The position numbers and the translations under genes were made by a program. Below, piece by piece: positions 43,564 to 52,016 of a stretch of 64,000 nt of DNA; within the stretch, counting starts at the first letter, position 1; the number at the start of each line of letters is the position of its first letter. The stretch is from positions 3,596,001-3,660,000 of the forward strand of contig OZ244860.1 of assembly GCA_965221035.1 (NCBI GenBank), written 5' to 3'. Source of the stretch: UBA6522 sp965221035 (GTDB lineage Bacteria > Pseudomonadota > Gammaproteobacteria > Steroidobacterales > Rariloculaceae). The notes beneath the pieces were generated by a model, which saw only the letters and a program-made list of their open reading frames with translations, did not search any database and was not told the origin of the DNA.

Positions 43564-43808
43564 TGAACGCGGTCTCCCCAACCAAGCCGCTATTGTACGT
43601 GGCCGGCCGGCTTGCGTCTGCAACCCGCTTGCCGCATGCCGCTTGCCGCGCCACCCACAGTTGAGGTCGAATGCGGTCCCAAACTCAATTTTCTGAATAA
43701 ATCTTGAGATTCAGGTCGTTACGAATCCGTAATCCCTTCGCTCGGGGAATTGTGACAACATCGTGCGCCATGTTTGCATGTGCCCGGACCCGGTTGGAGG
43801 AACGTCCG

Positions 43809-45986
43809 ATGCCGCTTTTGCCCCGCACTGGCGCCGCGAATTTGATTGCGATGACAGTTATGGCTGCCGCACCTCTTGGCGCGCAGGAAGTCGTATCGTC
43901 GCGAATCGGCGCCGACAAGATCCTGGCGGTGGCGAGAACCGAAACCGCGCCGGTCATCGACGGCGTGCTGGACGATGCCGTGTGGGCGACCGCCCCGTCC
44001 ATGGACGACATGCATCAGTTCGATCCGGTGGACCATGGCGAGCCCAGCGAACGCACCGAAGTCTGGATTCTCTATGACAGCGACAGTCTCTACGTGGGCG
44101 CACGGATGTGGGACAGCGAACCGGACCAGATACGGGCCAGGCAAATGGTTCAGCATGCGACCCTGCGATCGGACGACTCCATCGGAATCTACCTGGACCC
44201 CTTCAACAACAACCGCACCGGATACAACTTTCAGGTCAATCCCAACAGCAGCCGGGAGGATGGCGTATTTGAAACGCCCACCCGCCTGAACCGGGACTGG
44301 GAAGGCATCTGGTTTGCCGAGGCGGCCATTGACGAGCACGGCTGGACCGCCGAATTCGAGATTCCGTTCAAGACGCTGAATTTCAACCCCGAAAATCCAG
44401 ACTGGGGATTCACGATCGAGCGCACCATTGCCCGCCACCAGGAAGATATCGCCTGGGTATCCTTCAACAGGCAGGTCAATCCCGGCACGACGGGGACCAT
44501 CACTGGTCTGACCGGGCTGCGGCAGGGCAGGGGGCTGGATATCATTCCGACCGTGGTGATGTCGGGGTCGCGCGACTACAACGCAAGCGTCAGTAGTTCT
44601 TCTACCGAGCCGGCGCTGGACGTGTTCTACAACTTCACGCCTTCATTGAGCGGCGTGCTGACGCTGAATACGGATTTTTCCTCCACCGAGGTCGACGACC
44701 GTCAAATCAACTTGACCCGCTTTTCGCTGTTTTTTCCCGAGAAAAGGGACTTTTTCCTGCAGGACGTGGATATTTTCTCGTTCGGCGGACTGCGGCGCAA
44801 CGGCATCCCGTTCCATTCCCGCCGGATTGGCCTGGGGGCGCGGGGGCAGCCGGTGGACCTAGATCTCGGCGCCAAGGTCACGGGCAGGGTCGGGCGTTGG
44901 AACATCGGCGTGCTCGACATTCGGCAGGATGAATTCCAGGGCGTCGACAGCAGCAACCTGTTCGTCGGGCGCCTGTCGGCCAACATTTTGGAGGAGTCGA
45001 GCATTGGCATGATCGTGACCAGTGGCGACCCCCGCAGCAATCTGGACAATTCCGTGTTCGGCGTGGATTTTCGCTACAGGAACACGCAGCTGCCCGGCGG
45101 ACGGACCCTGGCGGGCGAAGCCTGGTACCAGCAGTCCGACACCCAGGGCATGACCGGCGATCAGAACGCCTGGGGCGTCCGCTTGGCGGCACCCAACAAC
45201 GAGGGTTTTCGAGGCTCGGTCGCGGTGGAGCAGTTCGACGATCAGTTCAATCCCGCGTTGGGATTCGTGAATCGACTGGGGATCCGCCGTAGCCAGATTC
45301 AGGTGGGGCATACCCGGTACCCCGACCATCCATGGCTCAGGGCGGTGAGCCACGGCACCTTCATGGAGTCGTACGACCGGCTTTCCGGCGGGCTGGAAAG
45401 CGAGCGCCTGTTCGTCGAACTGGTTGAACTTGAAACCCATTCCGGTGACGATTTCGCTTTCAATTTCAACCGGTGGCGGGAAGTGCTCTTCGAGGACTTC
45501 GACGTGGTGGACGGTACGGTGATCCCCGTCGGGGAGTATGAATACAGCGGGTTCAACTTCGAAATTTCCGGCGCGTCGGAACGGGTGCTGGCACCGGGGT
45601 TCGAATACTTCCGGGGAGAGTTCTTCAACGGCGACCGGGTGGAGATGTCGGCGGAGCTTGAGTGGCGCCCGAACAGGCGGCTGCTCATGGGCCTGGAGTA
45701 CGAGTACAACGACATCGAACTGCCGGCCGGGCATTTTGTGACCCGCTTGATGGCGCTGAACGCCAATGTCGCCTTCAACGTTCGCTGGTCATGGCTAAAC
45801 CTCATCCAGTACGACAACGAGTCCGAATCCATCGGCGTCAACAGTCGGCTGAGGTGGAATCCCCGCGCCGGACAGGACCTGTACATCGTCATCAACCACG
45901 GCTATTCGACCGAGAGCGCGTTGTCCCGTCTGCGCTCCGAGCAATCCCAGTACGCATTGAAATATACTCATACCTTCAGGTTTTAG
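43809..45986 (+). CDS. CBM9-like / DUF5916 outer-membrane protein
   Basis: 725 residues from the ATG at 43809, with GGAGG 8 nt upstream. The signal peptide ends near PLGAQEV. Residues about 40-225 are a carbohydrate-binding family 9-like sandwich (APVIDGVLDDAVWATAP, VWILYDSDSLYVGARMWD, FNNNRTGYNFQVNPN). The rest is a DUF5916-type region: PSLSGVLTLNTDFSSTEVDD, FPEKRDFFLQD, then alternating strands ending in YALKYTHTFRF, as in a beta-barrel. Proteins of this kind are common in marine bacteria with glycan or peptide loci; the role is unknown. It is divergent from the dehydrogenase gene. Confidence 0.85.
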   Translation: MPLLPRTGAANLIAMTVMAAAPLGAQEVVSSRIGADKILAVARTETAPVIDGVLDDAVWATAPSMDDMHQFDPVDHGEPSERTEVWILYDSDSLYVGARMWDSEPDQIRARQMVQHATLRSDDSIGIYLDPFNNNRTGYNFQVNPNSSREDGVFETPTRLNRDWEGIWFAEAAIDEHGWTAEFEIPFKTLNFNPENPDWGFTIERTIARHQEDIAWVSFNRQVNPGTTGTITGLTGLRQGRGLDIIPTVVMSGSRDYNASVSSSSTEPALDVFYNFTPSLSGVLTLNTDFSSTEVDDRQINLTRFSLFFPEKRDFFLQDVDIFSFGGLRRNGIPFHSRRIGLGARGQPVDLDLGAKVTGRVGRWNIGVLDIRQDEFQGVDSSNLFVGRLSANILEESSIGMIVTSGDPRSNLDNSVFGVDFRYRNTQLPGGRTLAGEAWYQQSDTQGMTGDQNAWGVRLAAPNNEGFRGSVAVEQFDDQFNPALGFVNRLGIRRSQIQVGHTRYPDHPWLRAVSHGTFMESYDRLSGGLESERLFVELVELETHSGDDFAFNFNRWREVLFEDFDVVDGTVIPVGEYEYSGFNFEISGASERVLAPGFEYFRGEFFNGDRVEMSAELEWRPNRRLLMGLEYEYNDIELPAGHFVTRLMALNANVAFNVRWSWLNLIQYDNESESIGVNSRLRWNPRAGQDLYIVINHGYSTESALSRLRSEQSQYALKYTHTFRF

Positions 45987-46055
45987 CGGATCGGTCGCAG
46001 GCGGTCGCCCGGTACGTCACCGAGGGATGCGGGAAGAGATATAGCGACACGGATT

Positions 46056-46127
46056 GACACGGCGGAAACGACAGACACGGTGGAACCGACAGTCACGGTA
46101 AAACCGACTTGCGCGGCGGAACCGATG
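46056..46127. repeat. 18-bp tandem repeat, four copies
   Basis: Units start at 46056, 46074, 46092 and 46110, with core CACGGYGGAAMCGACA and growing divergence to the right. It lies in the 5' region of the solute-binding-protein gene and overlaps its possible GTG start at 46080. Confidence 0.8.
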
Positions 46128-47453
46128 GAGAAAGCCGGAACCCGAGGTCGGCAGCCAGAGCCCCGCACAGCCCATGGCGATGGTCGGGTACCGCACGGGG
46201 ACCGGCGACGACCCGCCCGGACGGTATCGCGATGGCTGGCGGTAGCCTGGGTTTCGATGCCGGTCGTCGTTGGTGCCCAGGACCCACCCGTGCAACTCGA
46301 AGTCTGGCACACCTTCGGTGCCAATAGCGTGGACGAACGGATCTTTCTGAGCGCAGTGGAATCCTTTGAGGCCGCGCACCCCGGCGTCGACGTCGAGCCG
46401 GTTCGAATTCCCTACCTGCAAAATCTGCAGCAGTTCATCAACTCGTCCCAGGGCGGCGAGGCGCCGGACGTGGTGCGGTTGTCCGATACCGAAATCGGCA
46501 GGATCGGCCACATCTCGGTGGAAGGTCTGCCGCTGCTGGAGGACCTCAGGCCACACCTGACGCCCATGCAACGCTCCCGCTTCGATCCGCGGGCGCTGAG
46601 CGCGATGCGCTACGGGCCGGCACTGTACGCGATTCCGGTCAGCCAGGGCTGCCTGGCGCTGGTCTACAACAAGTCCCTGTTCGATGCGGCGGGTCTGGCC
46701 TACCCGAGCGATGACTGGACGACCGACGACCTGGTGGCCGCCTCCAGGGCATTGACCGATGATGACGTACTGGGCATTGCCCTGCCCCTGAAGTGGTCCT
46801 ACTGGTTCATTCCGTTCCTGACGGGGTTTGGCGGAACGTTGTTCGACTCCGAAGACAATCCCACGCTGGATTCGCCGGGCTCCGCACAGGCGCTTGAGTG
46901 GTTCCTGGACCTGGAGCGGGTGCACGGCGTCGCCGCTTCGAGCACCGGCATCGAGACCCTGTCGACCCGGTTCCAGCTATCCACCGCGGCGATGGTGCTG
47001 GACGGTTCCTGGAACTGGAACACCTACGTGGAGGCGGGCCTGGATCCGGGCGTGGCCATCATGCCCATAGTCTCGGAAACCGGCAGGCGCATGAGTCCTA
47101 TGTTCAGCGTTTTCGGCTGGGGCGTGTCCAAGCAGAGCGCGGCCAAGGTGGAAGCCGCCGAACTCGCGCTGTGGCTTTCTTCGTACGACGTGCAAAAGGC
47201 GTTCGCTGTCCAGACCTACACGATCCCGACCGACCGCGCATTGACGACGGACCCGGAAATTGTCTCCGACGCCACTCTGAACGGTTACCTTCAGCAAGCG
47301 GAATACGGAACGGAGGTACCGACCACGCGTGCAACCTACATGGTCTTCGAGCAACTGGATACCGCGCTGGAACTGACTTCCACGGGCAGGATGGACGCCC
47401 AATCCGCCCTGGAGGCCGCCGACGCCGAAATGGACAGGTTCCTGCGGCAATAA
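46125..47453 (+). CDS. ABC transporter sugar-binding protein (MalE-like, family 1)
   Basis: 442 residues from the ATG at 46125. A GTG at 46080 would translate the tandem repeat and is less likely, but the start is not certain. After a basic N-region the signal WLAVAWVSMPVVVGAQ is followed by VQLEVWHTFGANSVDERIFLSAVESFEAAHPGVDVE, the usual opening of family-1 solute-binding proteins. Other typical segments are GGEAPDVVRL, YAIPVSQGCLALVYNKSLFDAAGL and AAMVLDGSWNW. It binds a malto-oligosaccharide or similar sugar in the periplasm. No permease or ATPase is adjacent, but a GH13 amylase lies 1.6 kb away. Confidence 0.88.
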   Translation: MEKAGTRGRQPEPRTAHGDGRVPHGDRRRPARTVSRWLAVAWVSMPVVVGAQDPPVQLEVWHTFGANSVDERIFLSAVESFEAAHPGVDVEPVRIPYLQNLQQFINSSQGGEAPDVVRLSDTEIGRIGHISVEGLPLLEDLRPHLTPMQRSRFDPRALSAMRYGPALYAIPVSQGCLALVYNKSLFDAAGLAYPSDDWTTDDLVAASRALTDDDVLGIALPLKWSYWFIPFLTGFGGTLFDSEDNPTLDSPGSAQALEWFLDLERVHGVAASSTGIETLSTRFQLSTAAMVLDGSWNWNTYVEAGLDPGVAIMPIVSETGRRMSPMFSVFGWGVSKQSAAKVEAAELALWLSSYDVQKAFAVQTYTIPTDRALTTDPEIVSDATLNGYLQQAEYGTEVPTTRATYMVFEQLDTALELTSTGRMDAQSALEAADAEMDRFLRQ

Positions 47454-47469
47454 GCAAATCCGTGCAGTA

Positions 47470-48792
47470 CTAAATCGATGCCGGAAACCTTTCTACCTTG
47501 TTTTCCTCCTGCATGAGCACCTTTTTGCGTCTTGCGAGAGTCTCGTGCCATTCTTGAGCTTCTCGATCCTTGAAAAAACTTGCTTCCGGTACCAACTTAT
47601 TCACGGCATCCTGGACCTCCTGCATGCTGACACGGAAAAATTCCTTGCGCATATTCGACAGATTTACACGACGGTCCGAAAACTCCTTATGAAGCGCAGA
47701 CTCGAGTGACGGAGCTTCCTCCGAATAAATCAGCGCATGCGTATCAAACTTGAATGGAACACTGGCATCGCCAAGCTCCCGAATCCGATCTTCGGGGTTA
47801 ATACGTCGTGTAAGGCCAATCTTCACAATGTCTTCGCCAAAGGACCCAACATTTGAGACAACGTAAACGAAACCGCATTTGGTCATTTCGGCCATGGCTC
47901 GAGCGCGTTCGCACTTGGAGTGGGATTCCGCCAGAGCAGATTCAAGTTCCTTGATCCGTGCCTCCATCTCGGCGCTGCCTTCATGTTGTCGAATTTCCCT
48001 TCTTGCCTTGTCCAACAGCGTCTGGTACCTACGCTCCTCCCGCTCTGCTGCCGCTGCCTCTGCGAGCAATCTTCTCTCGTCGCGCTTGGCGCGCGCTAAT
48101 TCTGCTCGTTTGTCCTTTTCTATCTTCACTTGTTCTCGGTATTCGTGAGTCAAGTAAAGTTCCCTTAGCTTTGCCGAAACATAGGAATCATCGATAGATA
48201 AATTCATTGAGGCGTTGGTCTTGTTGATCTGTTTGGCGGCGTTCAGAATTCTCTTTTCCATAGCGACGACATTATTCCATCTGGTATTGGAAATTGCCGC
48301 TTCACATTCGTTGTTGAATGCCCGCATGGTCAGGCGCGTCTGCCGATTGATCATGGTCCTACCTTTGGCGCGACTGTTCTCGACGTACCAGTTGACGGGA
48401 CAAATGGTTGCGGTCTTGGAAGCAATCATTTCCTTCTGGTGCTGACGGATGTTCTTGATCTGCTCCTTATATATCTCACTATCTCCAAAATCGAAGTGTG
48501 GTTCATATAAACCTAACTCTGCGAAGGAAAGAGTCTCGTCGTACACGGCAACCTGTTTTTCAAGCTCATTGAGTATTTCGCGTTTTTCAGAGTAGGTAGA
48601 TCGGGTTTTCTCTATTTCTTCCTGTAAGTGGTGCACTTTATTCTTTAATTTTAACTCCTCATCTTCAACAGATATTATGCCGGAGTATTTTTTCCGTAGC
48701 ATCATTGCCTGTCGACGTTGATGGAGCCATAGAACCAACAGGATGATAGACAGTGAAAGGCAGACAAGTAGAGGTATCATCAGTGTATTCAT
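47470..48792 (-). CDS. DUF4041 - GIY-YIG nuclease domain protein, membrane-anchored
   Basis: 440 residues from the ATG at 48792. One N-terminal membrane helix (NTLMIPLLVCLSLSIILLV) is followed by coiled coil (about 30-90), a DUF4041 region (about 85-230, including NWYVENSRAKGRTMINRQ), a second charged coiled coil (about 235-315), and a GIY-YIG domain of the T5orf172/MUG113 type (FVYVVSN, VKIGLTRR, DRIRELGDASVPF, SLESALHKEF). Base composition is clearly more AT-rich than both neighbours, so it looks acquired. Related proteins are frequent in phage and mobile DNA; function is unknown. It sits between the sugar-binding protein and amylase genes, on the opposite strand. Confidence 0.86.
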   Translation of the reverse strand: MNTLMIPLLVCLSLSIILLVLWLHQRRQAMMLRKKYSGIISVEDEELKLKNKVHHLQEEIEKTRSTYSEKREILNELEKQVAVYDETLSFAELGLYEPHFDFGDSEIYKEQIKNIRQHQKEMIASKTATICPVNWYVENSRAKGRTMINRQTRLTMRAFNNECEAAISNTRWNNVVAMEKRILNAAKQINKTNASMNLSIDDSYVSAKLRELYLTHEYREQVKIEKDKRAELARAKRDERRLLAEAAAAEREERRYQTLLDKARREIRQHEGSAEMEARIKELESALAESHSKCERARAMAEMTKCGFVYVVSNVGSFGEDIVKIGLTRRINPEDRIRELGDASVPFKFDTHALIYSEEAPSLESALHKEFSDRRVNLSNMRKEFFRVSMQEVQDAVNKLVPEASFFKDREAQEWHETLARRKKVLMQEENKVERFPASI

Positions 48793-49100
48793 TGGTTCAC
48801 CAATAGCGCGAAACAAGTAGGGGGACCATAGGAACCGGTGCGGTATAGCGTTGAAACTGGGGTAGTCTTCCTCAATCGTGATTGTCAATTCGACATGTTG
48901 ATCAAAGTTGATTCCGCGTGGAGGGAAACAGGGCTAACCAACAGCCTATTTTGGCTAAGGCGCCAAATCAAGGTTATGCGCGTCAGACACTGCTGTCATC
49001 TGGTAGGCCCTTTTTCATGACTCGACTTGAATTGTTGCATTCGTATTCATGGTACGGCCTCTTGAATCGATACTATTTCTGTGTCATTTCTGGCAAGCGC
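48793..49100. promoter_or_regulatory. Divergent intergenic region with LacI-like palindrome upstream of amylase
   Basis: 308 nt between the GIY-YIG and amylase starts. TTTGGC (48950-48955) and GCCAAA (48962-48967) form an inverted repeat with a 6-nt centre, a LacI/GalR-type operator shape. Nothing else specific is seen. Confidence 0.35.
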
Positions 49101-51833
49101 ATGAGAAAAAACGTTTTTATTTCAATGTTGGCGGGGCTCGCAGCATGCTCTGTGGAGGGGCCGGTATCAAGTCCCGACACGCGTGAGCCGGGAACAGATT
49201 CCGAATCCAGTACACGGGACATGGCGCCCGGTAACGGTGGGCTGCCTAGCGGCATCGACGCTGCGGTCCCGACGCAAACATCGCGTGGCAGCGAGGTCTG
49301 CGCTTCCGACAACGGTCGATTACTGCACGTACCGTCACCCGACTGGCGCGACCAGGTCATCTACATGCTGATGACCGATCGCTTCGACGACGGTGATCCG
49401 TCCAACAACGACCAGGGCTACGGCGAATATGACCCCAACCGGCCCAGCCACTTCAGTGGCGGCGACCTGCAGGGCGTGATCGATCGCCTGGATTACCTGC
49501 GCGCGCTCGGCGTGACCGCCGTGTGGACAACGCCGATCTTCTACAACCAGTGGTGGAGCACTCCGTACCAGGCCACCGGCTGGCACGGCTATTGGCCGGT
49601 GCATTTCCAGGAGGTCGATCCGCACTTCGGCACCCTGGATGACTACAAGCGCCTGTCCCATGAATTGCACTGCCGGGGGATGTACCTGATCCAGGACACC
49701 ATCACCAATCACGTCGGCAACTTCTATGCCTACGAAGGCGAGTACGATCCCGATGACACCGCCGCGGGTTTCTACCTGCTGGAGCCGGATTCCCACCAGC
49801 CGGCCCCCGTGCAACACCCCTTCAACCTGATCGACCGGCTCAATCCCGAGCATTTCGCAGCGGATATCTACCACTGGACTCCGTCGATCACGGACTTTGC
49901 GAGCCTCCACCAGGAGCATTTTTACTCGCTCGGACACGTTGGCGACGTCAACACGGAAAACCCAGAAGTCATCGCGAAATTCAAGGAAATCTACAAGTAC
50001 TGGATCGACGAGGTGGGCGTGGACGCGTTCCGGATGGATACCGTCTCCCTGGTTCCATTCGAGTTCTGGAACCGCTTCCTGCGTGACGACGACGGAATCT
50101 ACGCCCATGCCCGCGAGCGCGGCAAGGAGCATTTTCTCACCTTCGGCGAGGCGACCGCGGTGTCCGATCCGTACGACGACGCCGGGGAACGCCGGGTGGC
50201 TGCCTACCTCGAGACCGACGGTCGGCTGGGGCCGAATTCCATGCTGGGATACCCCTTGTACCATGAAATCAACCGGGCGCTGGCGCGGGGCGCTGCATCC
50301 GCGACGCTCGCTTACCGGCTGGAACGGTACATGGACGTGTACCCGGATCCGTTCGTGATACCGAACTTCATCGACAACCACGATACGGCGAGGTTCCTGG
50401 CGGCGGGGCATCCGGCGGGTTTCCGCCAGGCGCTTGCGCTGCTGTTCACGATCCCGGGCATCCCCATCGTCTATCAGGGCACGGAACAGGCGCTTCCGGA
50501 GTCGCGCATGGCCATGTTCGCGGGCGGTTACCGCAACGCCGAGGGGTCTTTCGACGAGAGTTCCGAGCACTTTCGCTACCTCCAGCGGTTGACCGCGCTG
50601 CGCACGGAACACCCGGTATTCACCCGCGGCGGGCTTGAGGTGCTGGCGTCCGAGCCCAGCGGGCCCGGCGTACTGGCCTACCGGCGCGAATTCCAGGGCG
50701 ACAGCGTCATCGTCATGCTGAACACCGCCAATCACGGCGCCTTTGCCCATCGCCTCGACGTGGGCGCGCCGCCGTTTCAGCGCCTGGAGGAGCTGTTCGC
50801 CGAACCCGCCTCGGAACCCGCGATCACCGACGCGGATGGACGCTTGAGTCTGCGGCTGCCGCCAAGGGCGGTTGTCGTTCTGCGGCCCATGGGCGAGACG
50901 GTGTCATTCGGGGAGCCGCCGGTGGACCTGGACATCGTGGTCGAATCAACCGGGGTCGAGGGTGCCGTCTTCACCGGGGATTTCGAACTCACGGGCAGCG
51001 TCAGCCGGGGCAATGCCCCGTTGCAATTGATCCCGAACGGCAATCTGGACCGCGCGATCGACTTCAGCGCGGAAGATGATGGCGGCTGGCGGATCGACGT
51101 CCCCGTTCGCGACCTTGGCGAAGCCTCCCACTTCCTGCAGGTCTATTCGGCGGAGAGCGATCGGTTGTCCGAGCGCATCAACTACACGACGCGGGTGACG
51201 GATGCGGAGTTGTCCGCAGAGATCGCCGACGATCCGGACGACGCCTACGGCCCGACCGGGCAATACGTGACACCGCAGCACCCCGACAGTGCGCGTCAGC
51301 GCGAGATCGAGGCGGTCAGCGCGAGAGCCGCGGGACGCAACCTCGAACTTGCCCTGACCATGGCGGAGATCACCACGCCCTGGTTGCCTCCCTACGGCTT
51401 CGACAACGTTCTGCTGACCATTTTTTTCGATCTTCCGGACCGGGAGGGCGCGACCGTGCTGCCCTTGCTCGACGCCAGCGCGCCGGAGTCGATGGATTGG
51501 GATCTGGCGCACTTCGCGCGCGGCTGGGACAGCTACACGTTTCTCGCTTCAGGCAGCGACCCCGACCGCCAGGGCGACAAGCTGGGCGTCTCGCCCCGAA
51601 TCAGCGCCGATCAGGACCGTCGCACCATCACCCTGTTCTACGAGGGAGCCGCGCTGGGAGTCGATGACTGGGCGGGAAGCCGCATCTACGTGACCACATG
51701 GTCGTCCACGGCCGAGGGTGACTACATCGACTTTCGGCCCGAGCCCGCGGAATGGTTCTTCAGCGGCGGCGAACCGGGCGACCCCAAGATCCTGGACGAC
51801 GTGTTGCTGGAGCTGGGTTCGGTGGCCCGTTGA
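49101..51833 (+). CDS. GH13 alpha-amylase-type lipoprotein with glucodextranase-like C-terminal domain
   Basis: 910 residues from the ATG at 49101, which gives a lipoprotein leader (MLAGLAAC). An in-frame TTG far upstream is rejected. The GH13 barrel spans about 75-560: DTITNHVGN, nucleophile Asp313 in DAFRMDTV, acid/base Glu350 in FGEAT, and Asp428 in FIDNHDTARF. A beta-sandwich follows, then an Ig-like part (about 620-700). Residues about 755-905 match the C-terminal binding module of glucodextranases (ITTPWLPPYGFDNVLLTIFF, GVDDWAGSRIYVTTW). It hydrolyses alpha-glucans at the cell surface and probably serves the nearby MalE-like protein. Confidence 0.93.
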   Translation: MRKNVFISMLAGLAACSVEGPVSSPDTREPGTDSESSTRDMAPGNGGLPSGIDAAVPTQTSRGSEVCASDNGRLLHVPSPDWRDQVIYMLMTDRFDDGDPSNNDQGYGEYDPNRPSHFSGGDLQGVIDRLDYLRALGVTAVWTTPIFYNQWWSTPYQATGWHGYWPVHFQEVDPHFGTLDDYKRLSHELHCRGMYLIQDTITNHVGNFYAYEGEYDPDDTAAGFYLLEPDSHQPAPVQHPFNLIDRLNPEHFAADIYHWTPSITDFASLHQEHFYSLGHVGDVNTENPEVIAKFKEIYKYWIDEVGVDAFRMDTVSLVPFEFWNRFLRDDDGIYAHARERGKEHFLTFGEATAVSDPYDDAGERRVAAYLETDGRLGPNSMLGYPLYHEINRALARGAASATLAYRLERYMDVYPDPFVIPNFIDNHDTARFLAAGHPAGFRQALALLFTIPGIPIVYQGTEQALPESRMAMFAGGYRNAEGSFDESSEHFRYLQRLTALRTEHPVFTRGGLEVLASEPSGPGVLAYRREFQGDSVIVMLNTANHGAFAHRLDVGAPPFQRLEELFAEPASEPAITDADGRLSLRLPPRAVVVLRPMGETVSFGEPPVDLDIVVESTGVEGAVFTGDFELTGSVSRGNAPLQLIPNGNLDRAIDFSAEDDGGWRIDVPVRDLGEASHFLQVYSAESDRLSERINYTTRVTDAELSAEIADDPDDAYGPTGQYVTPQHPDSARQREIEAVSARAAGRNLELALTMAEITTPWLPPYGFDNVLLTIFFDLPDREGATVLPLLDASAPESMDWDLAHFARGWDSYTFLASGSDPDRQGDKLGVSPRISADQDRRTITLFYEGAALGVDDWAGSRIYVTTWSSTAEGDYIDFRPEPAEWFFSGGEPGDPKILDDVLLELGSVAR

Positions 51834-51870
51834 ACCGGCGCGGAATCGCTTGCTTGCCGCGGTCGCAGCG

Positions 51871-51990
51871 CGCCTCTCGGAAGGGCGCCTCTCGGAAGGG
51901 CACTTCTCGGAAGGGCACTTCTCGGAAGGGCACCTCTCGGAAGGGCGCCTCTTGGTGGGGCGCCTCTCGGTGGGGTGCCTCTCGGTGGGG
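51871..51990. repeat. 15-bp tandem repeat, eight copies
   Basis: Eight head-to-tail copies of CGCCTCTCGGAAGGG and variants. Copies 3-4 begin CACTT; copies 6-8 end GGTGGGG. It fills the gap between the converging amylase and PQQ-dehydrogenase genes. The unit is a multiple of three but no gene uses it. Confidence 0.95.
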
Positions 51991-52016
51991 CGAACGCTTC
52001 GGTATTCCGCCCGCCG

